DNA of 64,000 nt from Blasia pusilla (lineage: Eukaryota; Marchantiophyta; Marchantiopsida; Blasiales), in contig CM114273.1 of NCBI GenBank assembly GCA_050084515.1, positions 23,002,001 to 23,066,000 of the forward strand, read 5' to 3'. The notes beneath the pieces were generated by a model. It did no database searches. It saw only the letters and a list, made by a program, of their open reading frames with translations, and was not told where the DNA came from. The position numbers were made by a program, and so were the translations under genes. Below are positions 1-11,973 of this stretch, one piece after another. Within the stretch, counting starts at the first letter, position 1. Every line of letters begins with the position of its first letter.

Positions 1-53
1 TACCCTTGAGTCTAATACATCCTCTAGACATCGATCTCTACAATGTGTAAAGA

Positions 54-260
54 TCAAAACTCTTGATAATCATCCACAAGACGTCCCTCCAATCGAGTGC
101 TCAAATAACCCTTCCATGCCATGAAAGGGTTGAACTGTGTAGGGACTTGTATCTTGTGGAAATCAAACCATGTGTCAAAATCCTTGATGAAATCATCAAA
201 GTTGATGGTGCTTACTGCACTTAAGAAACGTTCTATGCTCCTATGGCTTATGTTGTCCAT
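54..260 (-). pseudogene. Ty3/gypsy-type gag fragment
   Basis: A 68-codon open stretch whose core reads like the capsid segment of a gypsy gag: DFI-x-D-F-x2-W near residue 23, FNPF then W near 43, and LEG-x3-DDY near 58. The same order (DFI-x-EF-x2-W, FNGF, LEG-x3-DDY) occurs in the plus-strand gypsy gag at about 16.1-16.3 kb, so this is most likely a gag scrap from the same or a related family in the opposite orientation. Beyond position 54 the frame is broken by stops. No other domain or LTR can be recognised next to it, and the element may continue outside the window. Confidence is limited by the short length. Confidence 0.45.
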
Positions 261-1590
261 ATCTCTTCATGCGATATTATCTTAGTTGCTAGACTTGTTG
301 TCTTATTATGACGATACATCCACAAATGGAAGTTTGGATAGTTCCTTTCTCAAAACCCCTTGATACCTTACTCTGCTTTGCGTAATTTCACTAGTATTGC
401 TCAAACTAAGTTGTTCTTCCGAAATGTGGATGAACATTGTGATGACAACCCACCTCACACACACAAGCACTCAAGCTTACCAAGAGTATCCCACACTTCT
501 TACTAGCTCATCTGCGATAATGATTTTCCCGTGATCACAACCTTACCTCATGAACTCAAAACAGGGGTTCATCGTGAGCCTTTTGTACTAGCTCATCTAA
601 GCTAACAAAAGTCTTTGATCGTACACACTATCCTACCATATTGTATGTACTTGCTACTATGTAGCCCATTACATAGTAGCCCCACCCATTTAGTCATGCT
701 TGTTGACCACATAGCCTCTTACGAGATAACTACCTCTTTCCGAACTAACCCATTTGTTCACGTGCGATTACTTCATTGCACAATTATCTTCCTTCGATCC
801 CCCTAGCCTGGCTTTGTTTAGGTCCAACAATGCAATGCCATTTCATTTTTACCTAGTCGCTCATGTATGACGTTGACCTCGCGCATACACCTACATGTGG
901 TCTCGATCCCTGTCCCTCTTGCGGCGTACTTAAACCCGCCAACTTGACATCAAATCTCAGCTAACCCTTTCGATTGCTTGCTTCTATCCACACGCCTCCA
1001 TATGTCAGCTCCATGACCTTCCTTTGTGGCTACATCCATGGGACAAAGGTCACATGGGTTAAGTGAGATGCACCAAGCATTCATCAATCCCAAGGTGGAG
1101 CACATGAACAACATCATCAAAGTTGTGCACTTGGTATGAGAGGCTCATAAGACTATATTTTGTGTTGCATCTCTTTGCAAGAATTGTTCTCATTTTATGA
1201 TTGATGGGTATGGCATTGAATGGATACTTCTATTTGGAGGAGTTTTATCATGTGGCAAGCTTGAACGGAAATCATTCCTAATATCATGTGGCGTTGAGGA
1301 GACAAAAATCTATAATATTATTTGAGGAGCATTCTCAAATAACGACAGTTTGAGCGTTCACCACTTGTCTTTTTAAACTCAAGAACGTATGACGCGTGAC
1401 ATCTATGTCTATCATATAAAATAGGATTTTAAGAAATTACTCTAGGAACCTGAGCGTTCAGGGTCACAGGGACAATGCATCGCACGGTCTCTCATGGGTC
1501 CTAACTAGTACTAGTTACGGCAAGCATGTCCATGGATGATGTTCTCTAAAGGAATAGCAACATGCGCTTGCCCATGCATCACTTAACACA
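261..1590. other. Unassigned AT-rich sequence
   Basis: No gene, RNA or bounded repeat could be recognised. Short open stretches (for example 615-806) have no family resemblance. It lies between a gypsy gag fragment and a copia remnant and is probably decayed repeat DNA. Confidence 0.4.
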
Positions 1591-3500
1591 ATTTTAGAAG
1601 CAAAGTGTACTAGAGTCATGGATGGTTTGAAGATTGTTGGGAACAAGAGGCTAAGTACATATGTCAATCTTGCATCATTGGCAAGTTGCATTGGACCTCT
1701 TGGCTAGGAACCCACAAGCGTGCAAAAGATGTCATGAGCGTTAAGGTTGCCAATGTTGGGTAATCTAGGCAATTAGTTTAGAACTTTAGGTATCGCCACG
1801 TACATAACAATTTGGATTGATGAGCACTTAAGAAATGCTAGTTTGTCTTTTTTGAAGCCAAGGACCAAGCTCATGCCACAAACATGGCTTGGGAGCTTGA
1901 GCCGCAACACACCACTCAAAGAATGGTTAAGGTATTTCTCACTAATCAAGCGTTTGAATGTCTCAATTAAAAATATTCACATTTCAGGTCTCGAGATATT
2001 TGTCAGATGACTACTCTTGCATACATACACGAGAGTTTTGGTATGGCACAATGCATGGGACATACAAGCTTTGAGGGAGTTTGCTTACTACTCAAGAATG
2101 CAAAGCTCAATTGCCGTTATTGGGCCTATGCAACAAAGTTTGTGGTTTGGACATGTAATAGATTTCCTCTTGCAATACTTGGTAGTAATACACCTTATGA
2201 AGATTTTTCCAGGTAGAAGCCCTCACTTCCTTACACTCATCATTTTGGTTTCGAGGCATGGTATCATGCAATGGAGAGGCAAAATCATCTTTCTTGATGC
2301 AAAAGCAAAAAAAAAATCATTTCCTCCTGCAATTTGGTAGTAATACACCTTATGAAGAGTTTTCCAGGTAGAAGCCCTCACTTCCTTACACTCATCGTTT
2401 TGGTTTCGAGGCATGGTATCATGCAATGAAGGAGAAGGAGAAGCAAAATCATCTTTCTTGGCTACTCTAAGACAATAAAGGTCTATGAGATATTTCTTCC
2501 TAAAACCACAAGTGTGGTCTTCAACCATACTTCAGGAAGGTTTACTACGCAAATATCTTTCTAATAGTGGTAATGCTGATGAATTTAGGAATGATCGTGA
2601 AGACGAGTTGCCGTTCTCGATCCCAAAAATTGTTACTGAACCAACAATGGAAGAAACAGTTGAACATGATGCTCTCGTGATAGTTTACAAACTCACATTA
2701 AAAACTCACTGACTCTGAGATTGAGCTTGTTAAGTCAAATCATCAGAAGCTTGCCACATCTGAAGAAGATATTGTTGAAATTCCTTTGGAAGAGTCACAC
2801 CAAAGTAGGTATCAACCCAACAAACATAAGTGAGGATCCTCATTGCCGAGAAGAGGACAATGACTTCTTGCTTGTTGATCCATGTATTATAATTGAGGCA
2901 ACAACTATCAGCAAGGAAGGGCTCCAAGAAGATCCATTCACAATCAAAGAAGATCACAATTCATCAATGGCTCACCATTGGGATCAAGCAATGCAAGAGG
3001 AGGGAAACTATCTCAATTAGGAGTATGCAGATCTACCTAAAGGAAGAAAGAAAATCGGTTCGAAGTGGGTGTTTAAGATGAAGCTCACTAGCATTGAATT
3101 GATTACATTATCCAAGGCTCAATTGGTGGCTAAGCGATTGTTACAAACCGAGAGCATTGCTGATCATGAGATCGTTGCACTCATGACTCACCCCTCCACC
3201 ACCATATTTGCCACATTTGCTGCAGTATTTGATTGGAATTTGGATCAACCCGATGTTACCACCCTATCCATATTGCCATCAGTAATGCATAACCGTGGCA
3301 AATAATCTTACTCAACATTGCTGCACTAAGCATTTTGATGTTGGATCACTGAATCATGAGGCAACCCATTGAAAGGAAGCAGATTGGATGGAAGCACTGC
3401 TCTACATTAGACATGAAGAAGATATCTTCACAAAGCCACTTCCGATGTCAAAATTTATCTTCTTAACGAATATGCTAGTCTTATCTGAGAGCAAGGCCAT
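1590..3500 (+). mobile_element. Degenerate Ty1/copia retrotransposon
   Basis: The remains of a copia polyprotein, in domain order but in several frames with many stops. Integrase-core end: residues like NCRYWAYA then NRFP and TPYEDFS at 2100-2215. The following conserved KPSL / FGFEAWYHAM segment appears twice (2181-2464) because of a tandem duplication. RT start: SKWVFKMK at about 3055-3080, then LVAK-x-LLQTE and FDWNLDQPDV to about 3262. RNase H end: TKHFDV and EEDIFTKPLP at about 3320-3460. The RT palm, including the expected YVDD, is missing between the DV at 3262 and the RNase H part, so there is an internal deletion. It cannot be active. LTRs were not identified. Confidence 0.75.
2181..2464 (+). 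repeat. Tandem duplication within copia integrase region
   Basis: The segment starting GGTAGTAATACACC at 2181 is repeated at 2336 (offset 155 bp) and can be followed to about 2464. The copies differ by a few substitutions, an A-rich insertion at the end of copy 1 and an insertion in copy 2. It duplicates the conserved KPSL...HAM block of the copia polyprotein. Confidence 0.85.
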
Positions 3501-4129
3501 TAGAGCCGCCCTATTGTCGTAGAATGTAAAGTTGGGCTTAATATTAGATTACTTTGGTGGCAAACCTCAAGGGCTCTGTCCTCTGAGGTTCTTCACAGGG
3601 GTGGATTGACATGGACAACCCTTATCTTGCCCATGAAAATTGTGTTAAAATAGTGAAACCGTGGGTAAAAGAAATTCTCCCTCATGCCATGGAAGGTGAT
3701 ACTCATATCAGAAATCGATTTGGCAAGTTATTTTCACTGCTGCATCTTGACAGGTTGTACCAGCAATAACTGCTTTGGTTTCTTTTGGCCATTTGATTGA
3801 GTTCTAAACTTGGGTGTCACTAACAGTGCAGTTCATTGCCCCTGGCTTAATCCTTCAAAATTTTCTGAATCTATGAATGTCAATTGCAACTCATCCATGT
3901 ATGTGTGATACAAAACTCATCACCGCCTCAAGGGAATATTGAGGCCATGGCATGTTACAAAACAAGGGCCAGGCATGGTGCGCATGGAAGGACAAGTTCA
4001 ACTACTCTGCAAAGAAAGTTGTGAAAGGCTTCAAGAAACCCAACCACATCAAAACAAGGTTTCAGGAAAGAAACAATCGTCCATGAGACGCAATCATGGT
4101 AGTGTTGGAAAGATATATTCACTCAGCAA
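3500..4129. other. 3' flank/UTR of S4 gene and copia tail
   Basis: No coding feature. The part next to 4130 should hold the 3' untranslated region of the minus-strand S4 gene. No canonical AATAAA was found close to the stop. Confidence 0.35.
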
Positions 4130-7100
4130 TTACACAAATCTGAATATCTCCACTGCATATCTACCCTTCTTGGTGACAGTGATGTCTCCAATCTGCACAA
4201 AAACAAAATTTCCCATCATGAAAGTTTGTTAAAAAATGTAAGGCGGCATTACTGAGATGAGAAGAACCATATCTCTTACAATTGAAAATTAGGCAGTGCT
4301 ACTATAACTGAACTTGAAGTCATCACCTCTATTCTTCCTTTGCCACGCAAAGAGACAATGTCACCACATTTCAAGGTGGACCCACTTTTGGTGACCTCTT
4401 TCCAATTAACAAAAAGAGCTCCACCACTGCTTTTCCAACACATCAAACAGGAACCAGTATTCAGAAACAACACGTAGGAGAGCATTCAGACATGGTCATC
4501 TCAAATAATTTGACGTCAAAAGCACCTTGAACAAAGTCAATCACGCCATTTGAGATGAAACTCATAAGAAACAAACCTTATCATATCCGAAAGTTTGGAG
4601 CGGGACATACGAAATCCAGCACTGGCCAATGCATCTACTCTGAGTGATGCCTCAACTGTTCTGAAAACTTCCTTCCTGCATACGCTCCACACGAATGTAT
4701 TTCAGACTGTTTGCCACGCATGCACCTGATTCGCTTAAAATCTGAGGCTCCAACAACTACTTGCAAGTATCTCTATTATTTGGACACAATGATTTGCAAG
4801 TTGGTCGAACAGAAACTCACATAATATACTGGCCATCAGTGGCTTCTTTAAAAGGAATCTACCTCGAATATCAAGGATAATCCCGTGCACATGGAATCAG
4901 TTTCAACATTTGAGCTTAAACCTAACCTTGGTGTTAGAACCTCAAGTTCTGTTAAAGGTATAGGAGAAGTTTCCACTGGAACAACTCGAACCTGTCATTT
5001 CAATATGGGAGTTAAACGTGAAATTAAAGGTGCTACTTCTGCGACTACATGAATACACTTTCAACTGAATCTAAGCAAAAATGAATGCTTTAAAGTTAAA
5101 ACAACCACACACATTCCTGAGCACTTTCATCCAGGAAATAAGATTTCCACAGCTGAACGTTTCTAATGACATTGATCTTTGCTAAAGGGATGCAAATGCA
5201 GGCTATAACAAAAAGTCACCTTCCAAAGCTCCGCAGAGATGCCATGTAAAATAGCACAAATTAGAATGACCTTGAAGTACAATTGTAAGGTGGGTGTCGG
5301 CAGAGAAGAGCCATGCTCTCCTAAATCATACAAGATTGGCAGTGTGAACATATTTACTCTGATAACATTAGTCTTTCACACCTGAGTAAGTGCAGCACAG
5401 AGAAATCCCACAAGTTCTGGAACTACTAAGACCTGTGCTCCCTCCTCATCCTGCTCATCCATGACATCACATTGAGAACACAAATGGAACTACTCAGATA
5501 ATTGGCAACTTTGAGATATTCAACAGACACCGACTCTTCACGAGTATAGCCCATGTCAATAGTACTCTAGGCCGTGAATGTAACCTTCAAATTGTCTCTT
5601 CAAGGGATGATCCCATCCATGATGTCTTATTCCTAGCCACAAACACTTGCTGAGGAAAGATCGTTGAATATCACGGTTCCTATGGATCTTTTCTTTCAAG
5701 ACTTGAAAATTTCTCAGGACTGGTATCTTCCAGAGGCATATTTGGAATATTTTTACATTCTGGGCTGCACAGTGTATCCAGCACGAAATTGAGAAAGAAC
5801 ACATGAAAGAGACTGGAAGCTTGAACATTCAATTAAATTGCACGAGTAATTTTGAAGAAGTGCCAATCTGCATACCTTCACAATAATATCTCCAACCTTC
5901 TCTCGGACTACTCCTGTGCCAAGAATAGCACCCAGAAAGTCTCCATGTGAAACCTTATCAAACTTGAAGTTGCCCGAAACACTGCTTTATGGATTGTAAC
6001 ATTCAGCACAGAGAAAAAATGAAATTTTTATTGACTACTGCTGTTCTCAATTCCTCCGGAGTCTAGGAAATACCTCACATATTCAATTAAGTAGAAAGGT
6101 TCACAAGTGCACCATCACAGAATTATCCTTGAAGTAAGGAACTCATTATCTAAGAAACAAATGTCTGCTGGAGTTCTTATTCATAGAAATGAAAGACCTT
6201 ACACATTCCACTAGTCCAAGTTTTAAACTCACCTCAAGGCAGCAACATTACTGGACGCAATTTCTTCCCGTACTGAATTAGTCATAGCTTCCAGATTCCC
6301 CACAGAAATTCGGCATCGCTCTGCCTAACCACTCAAACTAGTGAGACATACATAAGCTACAGACAATTCAAAGGATTGACACCACTTCTGAATCACAGGT
6401 GCATTTGAATCAGGCCACTAAAACAATAACCAAGTTCAGAAATATTCACTCTGGCATAGAGCAATATCAGGAGTTCAGATTAGAACTTCAGAATTAACAT
6501 TGCACAGCAGCACCTCTGCACAGCAAATCATGTAAACCATTGGACTGCATGCACTGGTGGGTTATTATCGAGCCTGCAAAAAGGAATTTTTGTGGATTTC
6601 AAGAAAGTACGTGTTGGATGATTCCAACCACTGGCAGAATGGATTGTGCCTAGATGGAGACATGCAGTTCACTGCTTCATATACTTAAGACTATAATCTC
6701 TTTGTGAACCTAACAGTCTTCCCACTATCTTTAGATTTTGGAGACAGCTGTATTGAATGTGGCTATATCTGATTTTTTGGTATGGCTCACATAAGTATTA
6801 GACTTCATATGACAAACAAGCCAGAGTAAAGCTTTGTGCTGTGTAATGAATGAACGAATTTCTTGTCCACAAGGACCCGGGAGCCCCATAAGGTCATTTG
6901 AAGGACCTGACTTAACAAACGTTCACAGTGAGACCAATACCTCTGAAAAGCCACCTGACACTACAATTCCTATGTCTGCAAAACGCTTTAAAGCCAGCAA
7001 TGCGTCACTCAATACTGGAGGAGGCAAAAAGTCTGAGTGAGTTATCTCCCATCTATCAGCTGCTCTCCTTGCCTGACATAGTCACACGAAAAACAAGAAG

Positions 7101-8787
7101 CAGAGCTTGTTAGAAAGACGAACTCAAACATCCTTCTGACTCTCTGCATTTGGTCTTACAACTCTGAGACTTTCTGCTTAATTACAGAATTTACTAATCA
7201 ATAACCTCCAAAGTCGTGAGTTGTTCCTACAGATCTCATGAAGCCAAACAACTCAAGAGGAAATTAGTCCGCTAGATTTCTGAACAAGACATGCAATCAC
7301 AATGGATGAATGAAGGAAGGACTAACACTGGAGAAATTTCTAATGTTATGATGGTCGAACTCTCAAAAGCAAGGCAGGAGAAGGTGACCAATTGTGATAG
7401 CTGTTGCAAGTGCCCAGTCGTAATTCAACCGCAAAACTTTATATAATTTGGAACCAGCATGGACATGTACAGAGAAAGTTCAAATAAAAAGTAGGTTTTT
7501 CTGACAAGAGACAACGCATTACTACAATGAATGTGAGATACACAAATTGGAAAAGAGACCAAGGCTGCATCCAATTCACTGTACGGAAACTTCAACCTCT
7601 GTTCAGCAGGTTGCTAGGTCCAATTCCTTAACTAACACAGAGTGAATAGAAAATGAACAAATGAGTAAGAGTTTGCGAGAAGCTGAGGAACTCAACAGAA
7701 CAACAGATCAGGTGTGAATTTACGAAGCTGGTAAGAAGCTGGCAGATACCACTCAAAAACTTAGAAATTGATGGTTTCAATATGAGAAATCCTTCACCTT
7801 TGTCAAAGCGGGTTCACACCAGTGACATCACACATATAATCACCCATCACAGCAATACAGAGCAATACCCACATTTAAGTCCACCAACGCTCTCGCCTCA
7901 TGGATTGATAACCATGGGATTAGAAATTCCTCTTCATCGTTTTGAAAAATTAGCAAAGACCATGAAGACGATACATATTACATTTGCGAATTACCTGCTC
8001 TAGAACTCGAGTAACCACCTCTACATTACCCGGGTCAACACCCGCAAGCAGATCATGCCTGTCCTCTCGAGAAAGTACCGCTGCATAGAATCTTCCTGCC
8101 AACTTCAAAGTCCAATGAACCCATTACGCTGACAGCATTAAGTCTCCAGCTGCCTATTCGTGCTTACAAAGGTGAAAACCAGAATTCTTATGGCATTTTG
8201 TGTTGAAGGTGTTCACTCATCGCACTAATCCAACTGGCAGTCTGCAGCCAATCACTTCACTGACCACTGATTTCCAACCGACGAGTACTTTACATTATAC
8301 ACTTAGATACAGCTGAAATTCACAACGGTTTCTGGTAAGGATAGAAACTGAAATTGAAAAGTCCATCATTAAATACTACGACCTTCAAACCCAAGAAAGC
8401 GAATCAATCCATCGACATCATAAGCTCACAGGAACGCCAACGAGAAATATGCATCGACACGGAAAGTATTCCCGCGGACGAAGTAGTGAATCGGTTTCCA
8501 CAAAGAAAGCCTTTCGCCTATGAAGGTTCAGGGTTGAGGGGTTTGCAGAATTGGAGGCTTTAGTACTGTTTGATAAACCAGGCATCACCGTTGCGTTCGA
8601 AGCTTCAAAGATTAATTCATCCTCGCGGAGCAGCAGTCAAATCTGGAACCCAATCTATCTCACCTGGCCTCAGACGCGTTTGTGTCCGAGATGCTTGAGC
8701 CCACCTCCTAACTGCAGAAAAATTGGATTGCAGGATGAAGCTTCGAGTGGAAGCCCGAGCTGAATGGGCCAAGATCGCGGCAGCCAT
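4130..8787 (-). CDS. Plastid-targeted S4-domain RNA-binding protein, 10 exons
   Basis: Resembles the cyanobacterial/plastid YlmH-type S4 proteins (photosystem II S4 family), presumed RNA or ribosome binders. Exons read: 8787-8664, 8095-7995, 7072-6941, 6324-6233, 5981-5876, 5450-5382, 4991-4927, 4675-4577, 4429-4327, 4192-4130. Phases match at all nine junctions, every intron is GT-AG, and the total is 317 codons plus TAA. Residues 1-41 (MAAAILAHSARASTRS...) are rich in Ala, Ser and Arg with no acid, a typical chloroplast transit peptide. This ATG was chosen because its phase-1 exon joins the conserved DLLAGVDPGNV exon. Later landmarks are WEITHSDFLPPP, AERCRISVG, SGNFKFDKVSHGDFLGAILG, GAQVLVVPELV, VEASLRVDALASAGF (S4 start) and GDIVSLRGKGRIE, ending TKKGRYAVEIFRFV. 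No frameshift or internal stop was found, so it looks functional. Exact family function is inferred. Confidence 0.9.
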
Positions 8788-9130
8788 ATCTACTCGCTAC
8801 TGCGACTCGAGTCAGGCCAAGTGATTGCAGTGACGGTTTCTAGCGATGTCACACTCCCATAATGTGGAGAATTCCGTTTCGAACCGTGGCCGCCCAGCTT
8901 GCACTTTGTTCGCTTTCTATGGGAATGACTCCACGTTATCACACCCACTATGATTGGGTGCGAATGGTTCGTAGGGATGGAAACAAACCCGTAAAAAAAC
9001 AAAGATCAAATTTCAAGTTATGGCCGACGTTAGGGATGCTTTAGTTTTTGCCGCCGTACTTGTGTGTATTGGCATGGATTTTTAGCAAGAACAGCAATTG
9101 TAGAATGCGGAACATTCGAAACATTTGGAC
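8788..9130 (-). promoter_or_regulatory. Upstream region of S4 gene
   Basis: The 5' flank between the S4 start codon and the non-LTR element. On the minus strand it carries an ACGTGG core (about 8928-8937), a motif bound by plant bZIP factors in light- and ABA-responsive promoters. No clear TATA box was seen. The retroelement remnant begins only about 0.35-0.55 kb upstream of the ATG, so the promoter is short or includes transposon DNA. Functional assignment is inference. Confidence 0.3.
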
Positions 9131-9352
9131 GTAGTTTTAGACGTCCAAATCAGCCACATACATAAGGTTCCTTTCTGCGCCTTCAATTTTGGGGTTTGTG
9201 CATCGAGTATATTTAAGGAGTAGTGTTACATGTATCCACTTTATAATAAAATAAACCTCAAAAGAGGACAAAGAAAAGTAATAACATCTCAAAAGAGGAG
9301 TCAAGAAATGCATAATGGAATGCAAAAAGAAAATGGCAACGCAAACACGGAC

Positions 9353-9850
9353 TTAATGAGTTACACAACTGACAGCCAGAAACAAATCTAACAAGAACAC
9401 GAGTGGTTGGTCAGACGTGAATGGATGACCAAACGAGCGACCTCCCACCACCTTTGCACGACAAATCAATGCCAAAGCTTGTGCACGTTGTAAGGCCATT
9501 GAGATGCATTGCCAAAAATAAGTAGTAACTACAGAGAGAGAAGGATTACGAGAAGGGCAAGGTGATGATTCTCGAGGGATTGGTGAGCACATGTTTTCAA
9601 GAAAGTATCAAAAGACACATGTAAATGACCGAATACTTCCATTGCAAAAAGAATAAATCCATCAGTTGCATGTCTCATAACATAACTTAACTCCTTGATT
9701 CTTGCTACAACTTTGGTTGCCAAACCTTTGGTATGTGCGGCTCGACACACCTAGTCAGAATGTGTTGGATCAGCAACCACCACATCACCTAGTGCTCGGA
9801 ATCCACCTCGAGACATAACAAGATTCACTCTCTGACGAGAGGTTGCTTAT
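9353..9850 (-). pseudogene. Restriction-like endonuclease remnant of non-LTR element
   Basis: On the minus strand this reads RVNLVMSRGGFRALGDVVVA followed by DPTHSD, then a stop, then AARTKG-like sequence and KELSY, and at about 9660 the residues AMEVFGHLH. The spacing D...D-V-V-V-A-D...K resembles a PD-(D/E)XK nuclease core, although the first acidic position appears as Asn here. The last stretch continues in a second frame to about 9353. Interpretation as a nuclease rests on motif spacing and on its place after the CCHC knuckle. Confidence 0.5.
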
Positions 9851-9924
9851 GTGGTTGAAGGTAGGACATGGAGTTGCTCTTGCCCAATGATGTATCCTGT
9901 AGTACGAGCCACCGATGCTACCGC

Positions 9925-10545
9925 CTATCTAATGACATCATATGTGGCCGTTCGTTCTCCACCATATGCACATCGGAGAATATGGATACCCTTGGCATCA
10001 ATGGGATCCCCACATACACAATTCCGCACACCTAACAAAGAAGGATGGTGAAGTACAAGGCGTAACCGCAAAGTTGTCCAAAATATACTTTGAGGAAGAC
10101 GAAATGGAAGAATAAGAGGATTTGCAATAAGCCACACCTCCGCTCCGGTATCCGCACATGAATGCAGACGAGCTCCATGAGCGTCAGAGGATGCCTCAGA
10201 GAGAATACTGTAAAAGTTGATTTGATGCAGATTCTCGTAGATATGCTCTTGAAGTCGATCAAGCCCTCCCATAATCAATTGACTGACGAGGGATAGGATT
10301 GCTTGTGTAGCAAGAGGAAGACGAGCTCGTGCGGATCTCAATTTTTGTTGAAATAAGAGGTCCCCCTCCTCTACATGGGCGACATGATCCATCAAGATAG
10401 GTGTATCTCCTTGGAAAAACCTTGAAGCCATAATCGGTGCTACCAACGCCAAACTCCCAAAAAAGGCTACGGGAGTAGATGCGACTGTAGAGGAAAGTCC
10501 CACCCCTCCAAAAGAAACAGGCAAGATAGCTTTTCGTGAAGCCAA
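9925..10545 (-). pseudogene. Non-LTR element post-RT region with CCHC motif
   Basis: A 206-codon open stretch following the RT thumb. It ends in a compact zinc-binding motif, C-x-C-x9-H-x3-C (CVCGDP...GIHILRC), followed by GGERTATYDVIR. In elements with a restriction-like endonuclease, a CCHC knuckle of this kind lies directly before the nuclease, usually followed by a basic or His-containing R-x-x-x-x-R helix. The position and spacing fit that model. Its frame is separated from the RT by about 15 bp of frameshifted sequence and from the endonuclease part by stops near 9900. Confidence 0.6.
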
Positions 10546-10560
10546 GATACCATCCTCTTC

Positions 10561-11847
10561 CTAAAATGTATTCGGGCCAAGAAGTTGACCAAAAGTTGCC
10601 AAGATAGAAGCGTCAAAAGAAGCCAACCGATGTAAGAACCTTGAAGTGGGAGGACAAGTGCGAAGAAAGTAGGAAGGACGCCGTAGAAAACATTGGGAGA
10701 GAATCCCATAAGCCACGAGGGGATCCCCTAGATGAGGTAACAAATGAAGCCATTCCACGTCTATCAAAAGGGCCTCATCCAAGAACTTTGAAACATAGTC
10801 GATGAAGCCAATTGGGACCCCAAGAACCCTAACCCCTTCAATATAGATGGGAAAATTATGAGTAAGTGGGGTGAATGTTGAGGGAAGGCATGAAGGATAA
10901 CCATACTCCATATTTACTAGGTTGGACTTTAAGGTTTAAGAAAGAGAGTTGCTCCACGAAATGGATATAAGCAAGAACCACTTCACTAGGATGACCTATA
11001 ATCTGAGTGTCATCAGCAATTGGAGGGAAAAGGTAAGTTCGAAATGCTTGAAGGGCACAAAAATATGCAATGGCAAAGAGTGGACTACTCATGGGATCAC
11101 CTTGACGCCACAAGCTGATTGTAGAAAACTATATTCCCCGGAAGTAGCATGATGAGAACTGATAATGGGCGTATCATACGCATAGAAGGAGTGAACAAAT
11201 GGAATGAGACTAGCAATTTTTCCTCCTACACAACGTAACTCCTTAAAGATGGCCGCACGAGAAACTGAATTGAATGCGTCAACCACATCGACTTGAATTG
11301 CTACCCATTCTAGATGAATATCAAGAGTGGAGTGAATCCCATGCATCACAACCTCACAACCTCCAGGAGTTGCCACTCCAAATTTATGAGGAAATAAGTG
11401 GGCACTAAAGTGAGGACGAAATGGAAAGCATAGGGATCGACTAACCAAGCAGTATAAAACCTCTCCAATAGCCAAAGGGCAAATACCTAAAGGAGGCTTA
11501 TCCATAGCCAACAAACGATAAGCCCCTAAGAGCCTAAAGATAGAGAATGGGAGACAACTTGCCGCAATATGTGCACACACCTTACATAGAGAGACAAAGC
11601 CACTTGCTGAATCTGTCAAGATAAAGCAATTGCGGAGATGCTCAAAAACCATCCCTGATAGCCCACTTGCTAATAAGCGAGGAGTATGAGGAAAAGCCCT
11701 TGTGAAAACCTCCAAATCAAGCAACAAGTCAAGGTTCGTTATATAGTCTTCCACAAAAGATGGTGCATCACCACTTAAAGGAAGGTGAAGAGCTTCTAAG
11801 AGAGTCACTATTTCCGCACTTGGAACCGCCGGAGAGAGAGGACCCAA
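10561..11847 (-). pseudogene. Non-LTR element reverse transcriptase domain
   Basis: The RT fingers and palm. Motifs in order: MDKPPLGICPLAIGEVLYCL (the K-P-x-G-x-RP-I block), FGVATPGGCE, QVDVVDAFNSVSR (catalytic Asp, motif A), RQGDP at the start of motif B' at about 11100, then an ADDT box at about 11010 standing where YxDD is found in most RTs. The last part (10911-10561) is thumb and connection. A frameshift at about 11090-11110 separates motif A from RQGDP. Conserved Asp residues remain, but the gene is broken. Confidence 0.75.
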
Positions 11848-11973
11848 TGTTCGAGCCGCACGTGAAAACTCACCAACCTACCCCAAAAGTAGACTTCGTC
11901 GAAGGCGTTGTTTTGTTGAAGGCCTCCCATGATTGGCAAGTTGAGTGGGATGAGTCGCAAATAAGGCCTCTGC

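Noticed and set aside
4276-4485. A 69-codon single-exon gene
   Set aside because: It is exon 9 of the S4 gene plus flanking intron sequence; the splice-aware model explains it better and extends the family match.
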